Origin: Candidatus Dormiibacterota bacterium
Lineage (GTDB): Bacteria > Chloroflexota > Dormibacteria > Aeolococcales > Aeolococcaceae
Assembly (NCBI GenBank): GCA_003153215.1
Contig: PLXL01000209.1
Coordinates: 3,411-9,381, forward strand
Reading direction: 5' to 3'
Length of the DNA: 5,971 bases
Shown here: one piece after another, positions 1-5,971 of the stretch
Numbering within the stretch: position 1 is the stretch's first letter
How the letters are laid out: each line of letters starts with the position of its first letter
Program-made: the position numbers and the translations under genes
Notes under the pieces: generated by a model
What the model was told of the DNA's origin: nothing
What the model saw: only the letters and a program-made list of their open reading frames with translations
Databases searched by the model: none

Positions 1-1596
1 GGTACGAGTAGTACGAGTAGTAGTGGCGGGGGTGCGACGGCGGGAGGAGGCATCCTGACGATTCAGGGCGATAGGGGTAACCCCACCCTGGTGGAGGATT
101 TCAACCCCCTCCAGGCGGCCGAACTCGGTGGAACGCGTCTGATCTACGAGCCCCTTGAGATTCCCAGCACAATCAGCGGCGTGTACACGCCGTTCCTCGC
201 TACCGGGTACACATTTGCGGATCCGACGACCTTGGTCTACACGATCCGGCAGGGCGTGAAGTGGAGCGACGGCAAGCCTTTCTCTCCGGCAGACGTCGTC
301 TTTACGTTCAACCTGCTCAAGAAGTACCCGGCCCTCGACAGCACCGGCATCTGGAGCGCAATCACCGGCGTTTCCGCGTCGGGCAAGGACGTCACGATCA
401 CACTCAAGTCCCCGGACGTCCCCTTCGCGGACACCATCGCCCAAGTCCCGATCGTGCCGGAGCACCTGTGGGCCTCCATCTCCGATCCGGTGGCGTACAC
501 AAATGACCATCCGGTCGGGACTGGGCCCTTCACCCTCGGTCAGTTTGCGCCCACTCAGTACACCCTGAAGAAGAACCCGAGCTATTGGGGAGCCGCCACC
601 ATCGTGCCGTCCGAGGTGGTGTTCCCGGCGCAGTCGACCAACCAGAGCACCAACCAACTCGAGGTAGTCGCCGGCGACTACGACTGGGCCTACAACTACC
701 TACCCGACGTCAAGCAGACGTACGTTGCCAAAGATCCGACGCACAATACGTACTGGTTCCCGCCGGGCGGCGTCATCGGCCTCTACCTCAACCTGACCAA
801 GGCACCCTACAACGACGTCAACTTTCGGATGGGCCTGTCAGAGGCCCTAGACCGCACGACCATCGCCGCCAAGGCCGTCAACGGCTACATGCAGCCGGCC
901 AGCATGACCGGGCTGGTCCTCCCCAACCTGGAGAAGTGGCTCGACCCGAGCATTCCCAACACCGGCCTGATCAGCCAGGACCGGTCGGCGGCCCTCGCGG
1001 ACTTCGCCAAGGCGGGGTACACCCAGCAAGGCGCCAGTCTGGTCGGCCCGGGCGGTGTCCAGGCCAGCATGACCATTGTCCTGCCCGGCAGCTTCAGCGA
1101 TTGGCTCGCGGCGGGCACGGAGGTCTCGACTGAGCTCGGCGCTATCGGCATCAAGGTCACCCTGGACACCCCTCAGTACGCCCAGTACTCGTCGGGGATC
1201 CAGGCCGGGACCTTCGACGCCGCCATCGGCGGCTACGGCGGCACGGGCAGCCCCTACACCGACTTCGACCAGGCGCTGAACGGCGCCTTCGCGGCTCCGG
1301 TGAACACACCGACCGTCAACAACTTTGAGCGCTTCAAGGACCCGGCCGCGGACCAGGCACTCGCCGCGCTGGCAGCGGCCACCTCCCCCTCGGTGCAGAT
1401 GCAGGCGACCGCGCAACTCGAGAGCATCATGTACAGCCAGGTTCCCGTCGTTCTGATGTACTACGGCGGCAGTTGGGGCCTCTTCTCCACCAAGCACTTC
1501 ACGGGCTGGCCTTCGGCCTCCGACCCCTACACCCTGCCGACTCCGTACAACAACGCCCTGCTGACGGTGATCACTCACCTCAAGAGCGCTTCATGA
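1..1596 (+). CDS. ABC transporter substrate-binding lipoprotein, SBP family 5 (5' partial)
   Basis: Extracellular solute-binding component of a Dpp/Opp-type importer, which delivers ligand to the permeases encoded next. The frame is open from base 1 to the TGA at 1594-1596 (531 residues visible), so the real start, signal peptide and lipobox Cys lie upstream of the window; the GTG at 91 is internal. Residues 1-17 are a Ser/Thr/Gly linker typical just after a lipidated Cys. Family 5 landmarks follow: WSDGKPFSPADVVFTF (88-103), VPIVPEHLW (149-157), HPVGTGPF (170-177), NPSYWG (192-197) and NDVNFRMGLSEALDR (271-285). The stretch GDYDWAYNYLPD (225-236) followed by YWFPPGG (251-257) resembles the oligosaccharide (cellobiose-binding-like) branch better than dipeptide-binding DppA. 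That substrate idea is an inference from remembered family motifs. The C-terminus looks complete. The permease genes follow after 39 bases. Confidence 0.93.
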   Translation, partial: GTSSTSSSGGGATAGGGILTIQGDRGNPTLVEDFNPLQAAELGGTRLIYEPLEIPSTISGVYTPFLATGYTFADPTTLVYTIRQGVKWSDGKPFSPADVVFTFNLLKKYPALDSTGIWSAITGVSASGKDVTITLKSPDVPFADTIAQVPIVPEHLWASISDPVAYTNDHPVGTGPFTLGQFAPTQYTLKKNPSYWGAATIVPSEVVFPAQSTNQSTNQLEVVAGDYDWAYNYLPDVKQTYVAKDPTHNTYWFPPGGVIGLYLNLTKAPYNDVNFRMGLSEALDRTTIAAKAVNGYMQPASMTGLVLPNLEKWLDPSIPNTGLISQDRSAALADFAKAGYTQQGASLVGPGGVQASMTIVLPGSFSDWLAAGTEVSTELGAIGIKVTLDTPQYAQYSSGIQAGTFDAAIGGYGGTGSPYTDFDQALNGAFAAPVNTPTVNNFERFKDPAADQALAALAAATSPSVQMQATAQLESIMYSQVPVVLMYYGGSWGLFSTKHFTGWPSASDPYTLPTPYNNALLTVITHLKSAS

Positions 1597-1624
1597 GGTG
1601 GTGCCGCATGCAGCGATAGTCAAT

Positions 1625-1629
1625 AGGAG
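1625..1629 (+). promoter_or_regulatory. Ribosome binding site of the DppB-type permease gene
   Basis: AGGAG lies six bases before the GTG at 1636. An in-frame TAG at 1624-1626 rules out any start further upstream, so this site fixes GTG 1636 as the most upstream possible start. The 39-base gap 1597-1635 shows no convincing promoter or strong hairpin. Confidence 0.7.
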
Positions 1630-1635
1630 CGTGAG

Positions 1636-2625
1636 GTGAGATACCGGTATCTGCGCCGCAAGGTGGTGCTCTTCGTCATCACTCTCTGGGCCGCGCTGAC
1701 CCTCAACTTCCTCCTCCCCAGGCTCATGCCTGGGTCGCCGGTCGACGCTGCCCTGGGCAAGCTCGCCGCCGCCGGGGTGCCCATTACAAACGCCGAGCGG
1801 ACAGCCATCGAGATCCAGCTGGGGGTGCCGCACGGCAACCTCATCGCCCAGTACTGGCAGTATCTGACTGGCATCGCCCACTTCAACTTCGGGGTCTCGT
1901 ACTCGTTCCCGAACGAGACGGTCGCTCAGGCAATTGGCAGTGCCGCGCCCTGGACGCTGGTTCTGGTCGGGTCGACCACGATCTTTGCGTTCATCATCGG
2001 GACCCTGCTGGGCGTATACGCCGGTTGGCGGCGGGGCAAGGGCGCCGACTCGGTGATAACCGTCGGCGCCACCTTCTTCGCAGGCTTCCCGCCCTTCTGG
2101 CTCGGGCTGCTGGCCCTCTACTGGCTGTCCTTCAAGTTGGGCTGGTTCCCCATCAAGGGCGGGTACAGCCCCGGCCTCACGCCAAGCCTGAGCCTGTCGT
2201 TCCTGGCCGATGCGTTCAAGCACAGCATCCTGCCCGCCTTGGCGCTGGCGATCACCTCGCTCTCCGGCTGGGTGTTCGGCATGCGCAACAACATGATCAA
2301 CACCCTGGGTGAGGACTACGTGACCTTCGCTGAGGCCAACGGCCTGCGCACCAGGACCGTGGCTCTGCTCTACGCCGCGCGTAACGCCCTACTGCCCAAC
2401 GTCACCGCTTTCGGGCTGTCGCTGGGGGCGATCGTGGGCGGGGCGGTCCTCGTCGAGGGAGTGTTCGGCTATCCCGGTCTCGGCAACCTCCTCTACATCG
2501 CCGTCTCCAATCACGACTATCCGCTCATGCAGGCGCTGTTCCTGGTCATCACGGTGAGCATGCTGGTCGCCATCTTCATCGTCGACCTGCTTTACGTGCG
2601 CCTCGACCCCAGGGTGGGCGAATGA
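1636..2625 (+). CDS. ABC transporter permease, DppB/OppB type
   Basis: First of two integral membrane subunits (329 aa, normal length for the family), forming half of the translocation channel. It has a DppB layout: TM1 near residues 9-30, a long extracytoplasmic loop to about 100, then five further hydrophobic segments (about 103-128, 138-165, 192-213, 254-275 and 300-320). The cytoplasmic EAA loop that docks on the ATPase is at 227-254 (DYVTFAEANGL through NALLP). It is followed by GVFGYPGLG (275-283) and the usual C-terminal LDPR (322-325). The PWTL motif at 105-108, the GTLLGVYAGWRRG stretch (122-134) and GMRNNMI (215-221) recall permeases of the oligosaccharide-importing branch; this is remembered family knowledge, not a search. 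The stop codon overlaps the next start as ATGA, indicating translational coupling. Confidence 0.95.
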   Translation: MRYRYLRRKVVLFVITLWAALTLNFLLPRLMPGSPVDAALGKLAAAGVPITNAERTAIEIQLGVPHGNLIAQYWQYLTGIAHFNFGVSYSFPNETVAQAIGSAAPWTLVLVGSTTIFAFIIGTLLGVYAGWRRGKGADSVITVGATFFAGFPPFWLGLLALYWLSFKLGWFPIKGGYSPGLTPSLSLSFLADAFKHSILPALALAITSLSGWVFGMRNNMINTLGEDYVTFAEANGLRTRTVALLYAARNALLPNVTAFGLSLGAIVGGAVLVEGVFGYPGLGNLLYIAVSNHDYPLMQALFLVITVSMLVAIFIVDLLYVRLDPRVGE

Positions 2626-3566
2626 CCATCGTCACCACCGCCGCACCGCCAGAATCGCCCGGCAAGGGAGTCGAGGTCAGGGTCGGGCCCGCCAGTGAGG
2701 CGATCCCGACTCCGCTTCTCTTCCTGGGCCGAGCGCTGCGCACGCTCTGGAGCAACCGTAAGGCACGGGTCGGCCTGTGCATCATCGGGTTCGACATCCT
2801 GATCGCCATCTGCGCTCCGCTGATTGCGCCGCATTCTCCGACCGCGACGACGTTCACGCCTTACAGCGGCCCCACCGCCACCAACTGGTTCGGCACCACC
2901 GGGAACGGTCAGGACGTGTTCTCGCAGATGATCTACGGGTCGCGAATCACCCTGCTGGTGGGGCTGGCGGCGGGGGCGCTGGCGACCCTGGTGGCGGTGA
3001 CCATCGGCCTCGTCGCCGGCTACCGCCCCGGCGCGGTCGACGAGGTGCTCAGCTTCATCACCAACCTCGCCCTGGTCATCCCCGCCCTGCCCCTGATGAT
3101 CATCCTGGCCGCCTACCTCCAGGGCCGATCGATATGGACCATCGTCCTGGTGGTCGCCTTCACCAGCTGGGCCACCGGGGCTCGGGTCATCCGGAGCCAG
3201 GCCACGACGCTGCGCAGCCGCGAGTACGTGACTGCGGCGGTGTTCTCGGGTGAACGCCTCTTCCGCATCGTCTTCCGGGAGATCCTGCCGAACATGACCT
3301 CGCTGGTGGCTGCCAGCTTCTTCGGGGCGGCCACGGCGGCGATCCTCGCCGAGGCCAGCCTGGAATTCCTCGGCCTGGGCAACCCGAGCACCGTGAGCTG
3401 GGGAACCATCCTCTACTTCGCCCAGCAGCAGAACGCCCTGCTCACCGGCCAATGGCTGCTGGTCTTCGCTCCTGGCCTGGCGATCGCGCTGCTGGCAGTG
3501 TCCTTCACGCTGGTCAACTTCGGCGTCGACGCGCTCTCCAACCCGCGACTGCGGGAGAAATCATGA
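2622..3566 (+). CDS. ABC transporter permease, DppC/OppC type
   Basis: Second membrane subunit of the importer (314 aa), pairing with the DppB-type protein. A polar N-terminal tail of about 45 residues precedes TM1 (about 50-71, ending CAPLIAP). Then comes the OppC-type loop with NWFGTTGNGQDVFSQMIYGSR (88-108), where DppC proteins usually read GTD.xGrDvfSr. Further hydrophobic segments lie at about 110-133, 145-165, 172-190, 226-245 and 275-300. The EAA loop is at 200-224 (REYVTAAVFSG through EILPN), with the second half AAVFSG slightly degenerate. SLEFLGLGNP (246-255) with SWG (259-261) and the C-terminal NPRLRE (307-312) are standard for the family. The ATG at 2622 sits inside the upstream stop codon, and the stop overlaps the ATPase start in the same way. 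A short AGGGTGGG run (2611-2618) is the only Shine-Dalgarno-like sequence, so coupling is probably important. Confidence 0.95.
   Translation: MTIVTTAAPPESPGKGVEVRVGPASEAIPTPLLFLGRALRTLWSNRKARVGLCIIGFDILIAICAPLIAPHSPTATTFTPYSGPTATNWFGTTGNGQDVFSQMIYGSRITLLVGLAAGALATLVAVTIGLVAGYRPGAVDEVLSFITNLALVIPALPLMIILAAYLQGRSIWTIVLVVAFTSWATGARVIRSQATTLRSREYVTAAVFSGERLFRIVFREILPNMTSLVAASFFGAATAAILAEASLEFLGLGNPSTVSWGTILYFAQQQNALLTGQWLLVFAPGLAIALLAVSFTLVNFGVDALSNPRLREKS
3553..3557 (+). promoter_or_regulatory. Ribosome binding site deciding the DppD-type ATPase start
   Basis: GGGAG five bases before the ATG at 3563. It selects ATG 3563 over the in-frame upstream start at 3452, which would add 37 residues of non-family Arg/Ala-rich sequence and overlap the DppC-type gene by more than 100 bases. 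Confidence 0.65.
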
Positions 3567-4570
3567 CGGTGCTACTCGAGGCTCGTGGCGTCAACGTCGT
3601 CTACGAGCCGGTTCGCGGGGTGCGGATCTGGTCTGTTCGCGACGTCGATCTGACGCTCGAGCAGGGCGAATTCGTGGGCCTGGTGGGCGAGTCGGGGTGC
3701 GGCAAGTCGACCTTGGCGTTCGCGCTCACCCGCATGTTGCGCCCACCGGCTCGACTTGACGGCGGGGCCATCAAGTTCGACGGTGTCGACATCGCCACCG
3801 TCGAGGGCGAGGCGCTCCGCCGGCAGCGGCGCAACGGCTTCGCGCTCGTGCTCCAGAGCGGGATGAACGCGCTGAATCCCGTGCGCACCGTCGAGCACCA
3901 CGTCGGCGACGTCCTCAAGGCGCACGCCCGGAAGGGTGAGAGGTTCTCGGCGGGGGCCGTCCGGCGCCGTGGCGCTGAGCTGGTCGACATGGTGCGTCTC
4001 CCCGAGTCGGTGCTGTACCGCTTCCCGCACGAGCTGTCCGGGGGGATGCGGCAGAGGGTTTCCATCGCCCTCGCCCTCTCTCTGCAGCCTCGGTTCATCG
4101 TCTTCGACGAGCCGACGACCGCTCTGGACGTGATCGTGCAGGGCGCGGTCATGCAGACCATCAAGGACCTGCAGCGCGACCAGGGGTTCACGGCGATGTT
4201 GATCAGCCACGACCTGGGTGTGGTGCTCGAGGCCACCGACCGGGTGATGGTGATGTACGCGGGAAGGATCGTCGAGGGCCAGCCCTCGAAGGCTCTGCTG
4301 CGCGGAGCCCACCACCCCTACACTGAGGCGCTGCTGGGCTGCTACGCCGACCCGCGTGCCGACGAGGTCCGGCTGGGCGAGATTTCCGGAGCTCTGCCGG
4401 ACCTATCGTTGCCCAACACCGGATGCCCCTTCGAGCCGCGATGCCGGCTGGCCGAGGCCGTCTGCGTAGAGCAGATGCCACCGCTGTCCCCGCTGGGTGA
4501 GGGCACCGCGGCATGCCACGTCAGGGCCCGAGAGGTGGGAGCCGCAGTGGAGATGAGAAGTGTCGGCTGA
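3563..4570 (+). CDS. ABC transporter ATP-binding protein, DppD/OppD type
   Basis: Cytoplasmic ATPase subunit (335 aa) that energises the importer as a heterodimer with the DppF-type protein. All nucleotide-binding elements are present: Walker A GESGCGKST (42-50), Q-loop Gln98 in VLQSGMNALNP, signature LSGGMRQRV (158-166), Walker B FIVFDE with catalytic Glu183, D-loop TALD (186-189) and H-loop His216 in ISHDL. The C-terminal oligopeptide/dipeptide transporter domain starts at HPYTEALLG (251-259). It holds Cys288, Cys294, Cys301 and Cys318 in the CPF.PRC pattern that in DppD-type ATPases has been linked to an iron-sulfur cluster. The usual QDPM is QSGM here, as in many oligosaccharide-branch relatives. 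The ATG shares the ATGA overlap with the DppC-type gene. The 3' end overlaps the next gene by 11 bases. Confidence 0.95.
   Translation: MTVLLEARGVNVVYEPVRGVRIWSVRDVDLTLEQGEFVGLVGESGCGKSTLAFALTRMLRPPARLDGGAIKFDGVDIATVEGEALRRQRRNGFALVLQSGMNALNPVRTVEHHVGDVLKAHARKGERFSAGAVRRRGAELVDMVRLPESVLYRFPHELSGGMRQRVSIALALSLQPRFIVFDEPTTALDVIVQGAVMQTIKDLQRDQGFTAMLISHDLGVVLEATDRVMVMYAGRIVEGQPSKALLRGAHHPYTEALLGCYADPRADEVRLGEISGALPDLSLPNTGCPFEPRCRLAEAVCVEQMPPLSPLGEGTAACHVRAREVGAAVEMRSVG
4549..4552 (+). promoter_or_regulatory. Ribosome binding site of the DppF-type ATPase gene
   Basis: GGAG within the end of the upstream gene, seven bases before GTG 4560. A TGA at 4554-4556 in the same frame prevents any earlier start, so GTG 4560 is the first possible one. 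Confidence 0.6.
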
Positions 4571-5486
4571 CGGCGACGTACCCGCCGAACCTGCGCTAGT
4601 GGGCAATGGTGACCGGCGTCTCACCGTGGCCAGCAGCGTGCCCCCGCTGGTCATCAGCGGCGTGTCCAAGTTCTATGCCAATCGCCTGCGGCGCGAGAAG
4701 GCCGTGACCGCGGTCGACGATGTCTCGTTCACGATCGCCCCTGGCGCCGCCGTCGCGCTTGTGGGAGCCAGCGGCAGCGGCAAGAGCACGCTCGCCAAGA
4801 TGATCACCGGCTCGGAGCGTCCCACCGCGGGATCGATCACGTTCGGCGACCTCAGGGTGGAACGCCTGCGCCGGAATGCGCTCCGCAGATTCCACAGCCG
4901 GGTGCAGATTATCTTCCAGGACCCGTACGGCGCCCTCAACCCACTGCACACCGTCGGGTACGCTGTCATGCGGCCCTGCGAGAACTTCTTGGGCATGTCA
5001 CCGCGAGAGGCCAGGCGCCGCGTCCACGAGCTGCTCGAGACGGTTGGGCTCACCCCGCCGACCCAGTATGCGGCCAAGTTGCCCCATCAGCTCTCCGGGG
5101 GCCAGCGCCAACGCGTCGTCATCGCTCGCGCGCTGGCGTGCAACCCTGAGCTGATCGTGGCCGACGAGCCGGTGTCGATGCTGGACGTGTCCCTGCGCGC
5201 TGGGGTGCTGAGGCTGCTCGCCAAGTTCCGGGAGGAGCGTGGCCTGAGCCTGCTCTACATCACCCACGACCTCCTCGGCGCCAGGGTGGTCTCCGACGAG
5301 ATCATCGTCCTCAACCGGGGGAGGATCGTCGAGCAAGGCCGGACCAAGCAGGTCCTGCAGCACCCCCGGGACAGCTACACGGTGGAGCTGCTCAACGCAG
5401 TGGCCAACCCTTTCGCGGCCGCAGACGGAGCCAGGCCGTCCCCGGAGGCGCTGACGGCTCGGCCGCCAGCCGAGCCGGCGGTCTGA
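4560..5486 (+). CDS. ABC transporter ATP-binding protein, DppF/OppF type
   Basis: Second ATPase subunit (308 aa). The GTG at 4560 overlaps the end of the DppD-type gene by 11 bases. The first 27 residues are not conserved, so a later GTG (for example 4599) is possible, but the binding site favours 4560. Motifs: Walker A GASGSGKST (69-77), Q-loop Gln120 in FQDPYGALNP (119-128), signature LSGGQRQRV (178-186), Walker B LIVADE with Glu203, D-loop SMLDVS (206-211) and H-loop His236 in ITHDL. DEPVSMLDVSLRA, where classical DppF reads DEPVSALDVSIQA, again points to the oligosaccharide branch. The C-terminal tail has HPRDSYTVELL (268-278) in place of the usual HPYT, no Cys cluster, and ends in a Pro/Ala-rich stretch (291-308). 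All catalytic residues are intact, so both ATP sites of the heterodimer should work. It is the last gene of the operon. Confidence 0.94.
   Translation: MSADGDVPAEPALVGNGDRRLTVASSVPPLVISGVSKFYANRLRREKAVTAVDDVSFTIAPGAAVALVGASGSGKSTLAKMITGSERPTAGSITFGDLRVERLRRNALRRFHSRVQIIFQDPYGALNPLHTVGYAVMRPCENFLGMSPREARRRVHELLETVGLTPPTQYAAKLPHQLSGGQRQRVVIARALACNPELIVADEPVSMLDVSLRAGVLRLLAKFREERGLSLLYITHDLLGARVVSDEIIVLNRGRIVEQGRTKQVLQHPRDSYTVELLNAVANPFAAADGARPSPEALTARPPAEPAV
5456..5476 (+). terminator. Possible hairpin at the operon end
   Basis: GGCTCGGC (5456-5463) and GCCGAGCC (5469-5476) form a perfect 8-bp, GC-rich stem with a 5-base loop. It lies in the last codons of the DppF-type gene, ending 7 bases before its stop codon. 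No T-tract follows. Actinobacterial terminators often lack one, but the stem could also arise by chance in a GC-rich Pro/Ala coding tail. Confidence 0.3.
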
Positions 5487-5612
5487 TCCAGCTGCCCTCC
5501 ACGGCGCGGCACGCTGCGCTCAGAGGTGGCGTGGCCGGTCCGGGTCGTTTAGCCGGAAGTTCGGGAGATCGGCCGAGTTGGTTTGAACTCGAACGCGGCA
5601 GGTTGTGTCTGT

Positions 5613-5732
5613 CTACACGCTCGCCGGCGGCAGCCCGAGGAGTTCCAGAGCCCGTGCCTGCAGCGGCGTTGGTGTGGAGATCATCTGGAAGGTCGCGGTG
5701 GTGTCTCCGGCGCCGCGGGCGACCATCCGGTT
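5613..5732 (-). pseudogene. Possible remnant of a transposase C-terminus
   Basis: On the minus strand a 39-codon open stretch, bounded upstream by a TAG at 5733-5735 and ending in TAG at 5613-5615, encodes a peptide with TPTPLQARALELLGL near its end. That Thr-Pro-rich stretch followed by an amphipathic LQ.RALELL segment resembles the C-terminal tail of IS4/IS1634-type DDE transposases as I remember them. No start codon with a binding site, DDE residues or flanking inverted repeats are visible, so if the match is right this is only a broken 3' end. The opposite strand is also open over much of this stretch, as is common in GC-rich DNA, so chance is a real alternative. Confidence 0.35.
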
Positions 5733-5884
5733 CTAGTACTACAACGCCTGTTACGGTCACGATGGATGCCTCCTCCGACTCCACGGAGGTCCGTCCTGGC
5801 TCTCGGGGCTTTGATCACCACCGAGCATCCCAGGGGGGACTTCCTTTCCGATCACGTCTCCAGCTCCTCCGTCGTCCCGAGGAC

Positions 5885-5929
5885 CTGTGCACTATTCGCG
5901 ATCAGGTCTGCGCACTATTCCTGCTCACC
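5885..5929. repeat. Two tandem copies of a 23-base unit, possible insertion-sequence end
   Basis: Copy 1 (5885-5906) begins CTGTGCACTATTC and copy 2 (5908-5929) begins CTGCGCACTATTC. Over 22 bases 16 match, with a start-to-start distance of 23 bases, about two helical turns, so both copies face the same side of the DNA. Short repeated transposase-binding sites at a terminus beginning with TG are characteristic of IS21-family ends. Position 5886 (TGTGCAC) would be the outermost base and the element would extend past the right edge. Paired operator sites for a regulator of a gene beyond the edge are the alternative. Confidence 0.5.
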
Positions 5930-5971
5930 GACAGACGATCTTCTGGATCAGTTCGACCACTCACGCTCTGG

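Larger units (their letters stand above)
5487..5971. other. 485-base tail without an intact gene
   Basis: No reading frame here has a plausible start, ribosome binding site and family-like protein. Positions 5487-5612 show only a 6-bp hairpin (CGAGTT 5574-5579 with AACTCG 5586-5591). Positions 5613-5732 contain a transposase-like remnant on the minus strand. Positions 5733-5884 hold nothing recognisable beyond a 6-bp stem, CCTCCG (5772-5777) with CGGAGG (5784-5789), that has no T-tract. Positions 5885-5929 are tandem repeats. The last 40 bases are unassigned and may belong to an element beyond the edge. Confidence 0.6.

Noticed and set aside
91..93. GTG as the start of the binding protein
   Set aside because: The frame is open upstream to base 1 and encodes a lipoprotein-type linker; starting at 91 would remove the export signal and part of the mature fold.
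847..1578. Minus-strand open frame (243 codons) across the binding-protein gene
   Set aside because: Antisense shadow of a conserved coding region; Arg/Gly/Val-rich with no motif.
2592..3452. Long minus-strand open frame (286 codons) across the DppC-type gene
   Set aside because: The translation is Arg/Gly/Asp/Glu-rich with no family features and lies antisense to a clearly conserved permease; it is the usual GC-rich shadow frame.
3452..3562. In-frame upstream start for the DppD-type ATPase
   Set aside because: Would add 37 non-homologous residues and a long overlap; ATG 3563 has a ribosome binding site and matches the usual N-terminus.
3572..4315. Minus-strand open frame (247 codons) across the DppD-type gene
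   Set aside because: Antisense to a fully motif-supported ATPase; low-complexity composition and no recognisable domain.
5575..5596. T-arm-like sequence (GGTTTGAACTC) suggesting a tRNA end
   Set aside because: No pairing T-stem around it and no acceptor, D or anticodon arms nearby; it forms a simple 6-bp hairpin instead.
5605..5736. Plus-strand 43-codon open frame starting at GTG 5605
   Set aside because: No ribosome binding site, no recognisable protein features, and it lies directly opposite the transposase-like minus-strand frame.
5392..5784. Minus-strand open frame (130 codons) overlapping the end of the DppF-type gene
   Set aside because: Arg/Pro/Ala-rich, no family features, and it runs into a conserved gene antisense. 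The transposase-like signal is in a different minus-strand frame of the same stretch.
5772..5789. 6-bp GC stem as a terminator
   Set aside because: Short, without a T-tract, and about 290 bases beyond the operon; chance is likely in GC-rich DNA.

Overview
The window is high-G+C DNA (about two thirds G+C by spot counts). It has GTG starts, strongly GC-biased third codon positions and a Ser/Thr/Gly-rich lipoprotein linker, which together point to an actinobacterium. No marker gene narrows this further.

Positions 1-5486 hold one plus-strand operon for a five-component ABC importer of the peptide/nickel/oligosaccharide (Dpp/Opp-like) type. In order it has a substrate-binding lipoprotein (5' end cut off by the window edge), a DppB-type permease, a DppC-type permease, a DppD-type ATPase with a four-Cys C-terminal motif, and a DppF-type ATPase. 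After a 39-base gap behind the binding protein the genes overlap head to tail (ATGA, ATGA, then an 11-base overlap), so they are probably co-transcribed and translationally coupled. The binding protein captures the solute outside the membrane, the two permeases form the channel, and the two ATPases power it. The substrate is not fixed by the sequence. Several family-specific motifs in all five proteins look more like the branch of this family that imports cello-/gluco-oligosaccharides than like classical dipeptide systems. No glycosidase, peptidase or regulator lies in the window to confirm this.

Positions 5487-5971 carry no intact gene. This tail holds a short minus-strand reading frame that resembles the C-terminal end of a transposase, some small hairpins, and two tandem copies of a 23-base unit that look like the end of an insertion sequence extending beyond the right edge. 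The tail reads as a decayed insertion site behind the operon.

I see no evidence for a new kind of biological system here. The operon is a conventional transporter, and the least explained part is the last 360 bases.
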